Assembly (NCBI GenBank): GCA_964578975.1
Contig: CAZOFA010000050.1
Span: forward strand, 1-16,555
Direction: 5' to 3'
Length of the DNA: 16,555 bases
From: CAYRUP01 sp964578975
Lineage (GTDB): Bacteria; Pseudomonadota; Gammaproteobacteria; DSM-16500
Part shown: one piece after another, positions 15,234 to 16,555 of the stretch
How positions within the stretch are numbered: position 1 is the stretch's first letter
Layout: every line of letters starts with the position of its first letter
Notes under the pieces: model-generated
Told to the model about the DNA's origin: nothing
Databases searched by the model: none
The model's input: only the letters and a program-made list of their open reading frames with translations
Translations under genes and position numbers: made by a program

Positions 15234-16442
15234 ATGAAGACGTCTATTACAGCTGATTTTATTATCATTGGCGCAGGAATAATCGGTCTCAACATTGCAC
15301 GCGAACTCAAACGACGCTATCCCAATCATGTTGTGATGATTTTAGAAAAAGAACAATCCGTGGGAGAACATGCGAGCGGTCGAAACAGTGGTGTATTGCA
15401 TGCGGGTTTTTATTATACGGAAGATAGTTTAAAAGCAAAATTCACCAAAACAGGGAACGCGGCATTAACCGACTATTGTCTTGAAAAAAAAATTCCCATC
15501 AATCGTTGCGGAAAGCTTGTCGTCGCGCGCAATGAAGATGAGCTCACAGGCATTCATGAGCTGTTACGTCGTGGAAAAAAAAATAACATTGCCGTGGAAC
15601 TGATCTCGGCTGCAGAGGCATGTAGATTAGAACCACGGGTTAAAACATTCGAACAAGCACTTTTTTCACCAACCACTTCATCGGTGGATCCCAAACTTGT
15701 TCTCCAACATATGTTAAATGACGCGCTACAAGAAGGTGTCATTGTTCATTTTGGTGTTCAATACCGCGGCATCGCCAATCACATCCTGAAAACGAATAAA
15801 GATAATTATACCTGTGGATTTCTCGTGAATGCGGCAGGATTATATGCAGATAAAATCGCGCGCGATTTTAATTTTTCCAACGATTTTTGTATTTTGCCTT
15901 TCAAAGGATTATATCTCTATGCGGATTCAACGGAAAAATTTAACCTACACGTTTATCCGGTTCCTGTGTTACAAAATCCATTTTTAGGGGTGCATTTCAC
16001 TGTTGGTGTCACGGGTAACGTAAAAATTGGTCCAACAGCCATTCCCGCATTTTGGCGTGAGCAATATGAGGGCTTAGCAAAATTTAATTATCGCGAAATG
16101 CGTGAAATTGTTTCGCGCGAAATTAGTTTGTTATTTCGCGCAGGTTTCGATTTTAAAAAATTAGCTTGGCAGGAAATTAAAAAATATAATCGCAAAATTT
16201 TAGTCAATCATGCCGCTGAATTGGCTGCTCATGTCGATAAAAAAAATTACAAAAAATGGGGAAAACCTGGCATTCGCGCTCAACTACTGAATATTAAAAC
16301 TCATCAATTAGAAATGGATTTTATTTTGGAGGGGGATCGACATTCAATGCATGTTTTGAATGCGGTATCACCGGCTTTTACTTGTTCGATTCCTTTTGCG
16401 GCGTATGTGGTTGATGGCATAACAAGTAAGATTAAAGGATAA
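15234..16442 (+). CDS. lhgO: L-2-hydroxyglutarate oxidase-like FAD enzyme (LhgO/YgaF family)
   Basis: This FAD-dependent oxidoreductase of 402 residues belongs to the DAO superfamily. LhgO oxidises L-2-hydroxyglutarate to 2-oxoglutarate and passes electrons to the membrane quinone pool. An N-terminal dinucleotide fold DFIIIGAGIIGLNIARELKR, with GxGxxG at 13-18, is followed by the family-specific HASGRNSGVLHAGFYY, then SLKAKFTKTGN and CGKLVVARNEDEL; the length is near the usual 400-420. The ATG fits the FAD fold; only a weak GAG precedes it. It is the sole plus-strand gene, divergent from wzb by 59 bases. Its TAA is followed at once by a palindromic repeat. A WbpB-type enzyme encoded in the same locus would generate 2-hydroxyglutarate, which gives a plausible link. 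Another 2-hydroxy-acid substrate is possible. Confidence 0.85.
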   Translation: MKTSITADFIIIGAGIIGLNIARELKRRYPNHVVMILEKEQSVGEHASGRNSGVLHAGFYYTEDSLKAKFTKTGNAALTDYCLEKKIPINRCGKLVVARNEDELTGIHELLRRGKKNNIAVELISAAEACRLEPRVKTFEQALFSPTTSSVDPKLVLQHMLNDALQEGVIVHFGVQYRGIANHILKTNKDNYTCGFLVNAAGLYADKIARDFNFSNDFCILPFKGLYLYADSTEKFNLHVYPVPVLQNPFLGVHFTVGVTGNVKIGPTAIPAFWREQYEGLAKFNYREMREIVSREISLLFRAGFDFKKLAWQEIKKYNRKILVNHAAELAAHVDKKNYKKWGKPGIRAQLLNIKTHQLEMDFILEGDRHSMHVLNAVSPAFTCSIPFAAYVVDGITSKIKG

Positions 16443-16532
16443 GCTCGTCATTGCGAGCGCCGCGAAGCAATACAGAATGGTTTGATAAATAGCGCCATTC
16501 TGGAATGCTTCGCTGCGCGCGCAAAGACGAGC
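16443..16532. repeat. Palindromic repeat of the same family as at the left end
   Basis: Two 38-base arms, 16443-16480 (beginning gctcgtcattgcgagcgccg) and 16495-16532 (inverted), pair with about five mismatches around a 14-base loop. The arms carry the same GTCATTGCGAGCGC-type core as copies at 95-118, 213-239 and 373-399. It begins on the base after the lhgO stop. A small hairpin gcacc/ggtgc (16531-16545) follows. There is no T tract, so it is not a standard terminator although the stem could still stabilise the lhgO transcript end. Confidence 0.85.
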
Positions 16533-16555
16533 ACCTGCACGGTGCCGTCCCAGCC

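Overview
The window is an AT-rich stretch (roughly 40% GC by eye) of a Gram-negative bacterial chromosome, carrying most of a surface-polysaccharide (capsule or O-antigen type) biosynthesis and export locus. The outer-membrane lipoprotein Wza, the inner-membrane tyrosine kinase Wzc and the TviB/TviC and WbpB/D/E-type sugar enzymes point to a gammaproteobacterium. The dispersed palindromic repeats containing GTCATTGCGAGCGCAGCGA would fit a low-GC group such as the Legionellales, but that assignment is inference only.

Layout. Thirteen genes run on the minus strand from about 15.17 kb down to 0.4 kb, mostly with overlaps or gaps of 1-25 bases, so they look like one long operon. In transcription order they are: wzb, wza, wzc (export and its phospho-control); tviB (UDP-GlcNAc 6-dehydrogenase); a tviC/wbpP 4-epimerase; wbpB, wbpD, wbpE (3-amino-3-deoxy uronate formation); then, after a 122-base gap filled by a palindromic repeat, a second module: an SDR epimerase, a second DegT aminotransferase, an asparagine-synthase-like amidotransferase, a second hexapeptide acetyltransferase, and a WbpG/PseA-type sugar amidotransferase. 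One divergent plus-strand gene, an LhgO-type L-2-hydroxyglutarate oxidase, sits 59 bases from wzb.

How they work together (inference from families). TviB would make UDP-GlcNAcA. TviC/WbpP could turn this into UDP-GalNAcA, while WbpB-WbpE-WbpD could turn it into UDP-2,3-diacetamido-2,3-dideoxyglucuronate. The AsnB-like and WbpG-like enzymes would add nitrogen as a uronamide or an acetamidino group. Wza/Wzc/Wzb would control polymerisation and export. WbpB-type enzymes regenerate NAD+ by reducing 2-oxoglutarate to 2-hydroxyglutarate, so the adjacent 2-hydroxyglutarate oxidase is a striking candidate for recycling that by-product.

No glycosyltransferase, Wzx flippase, Wzy polymerase, WbpI-type 2-epimerase or HisH/HisF-type ammonia supplier is visible, so the locus must continue outside the window or be completed elsewhere. 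Both ends carry the same family of palindromic repeat. The left end (1-406) has no gene: it holds a 118-base tandem duplication, palindromes, an assembly gap of ten Ns and two long T tracts.
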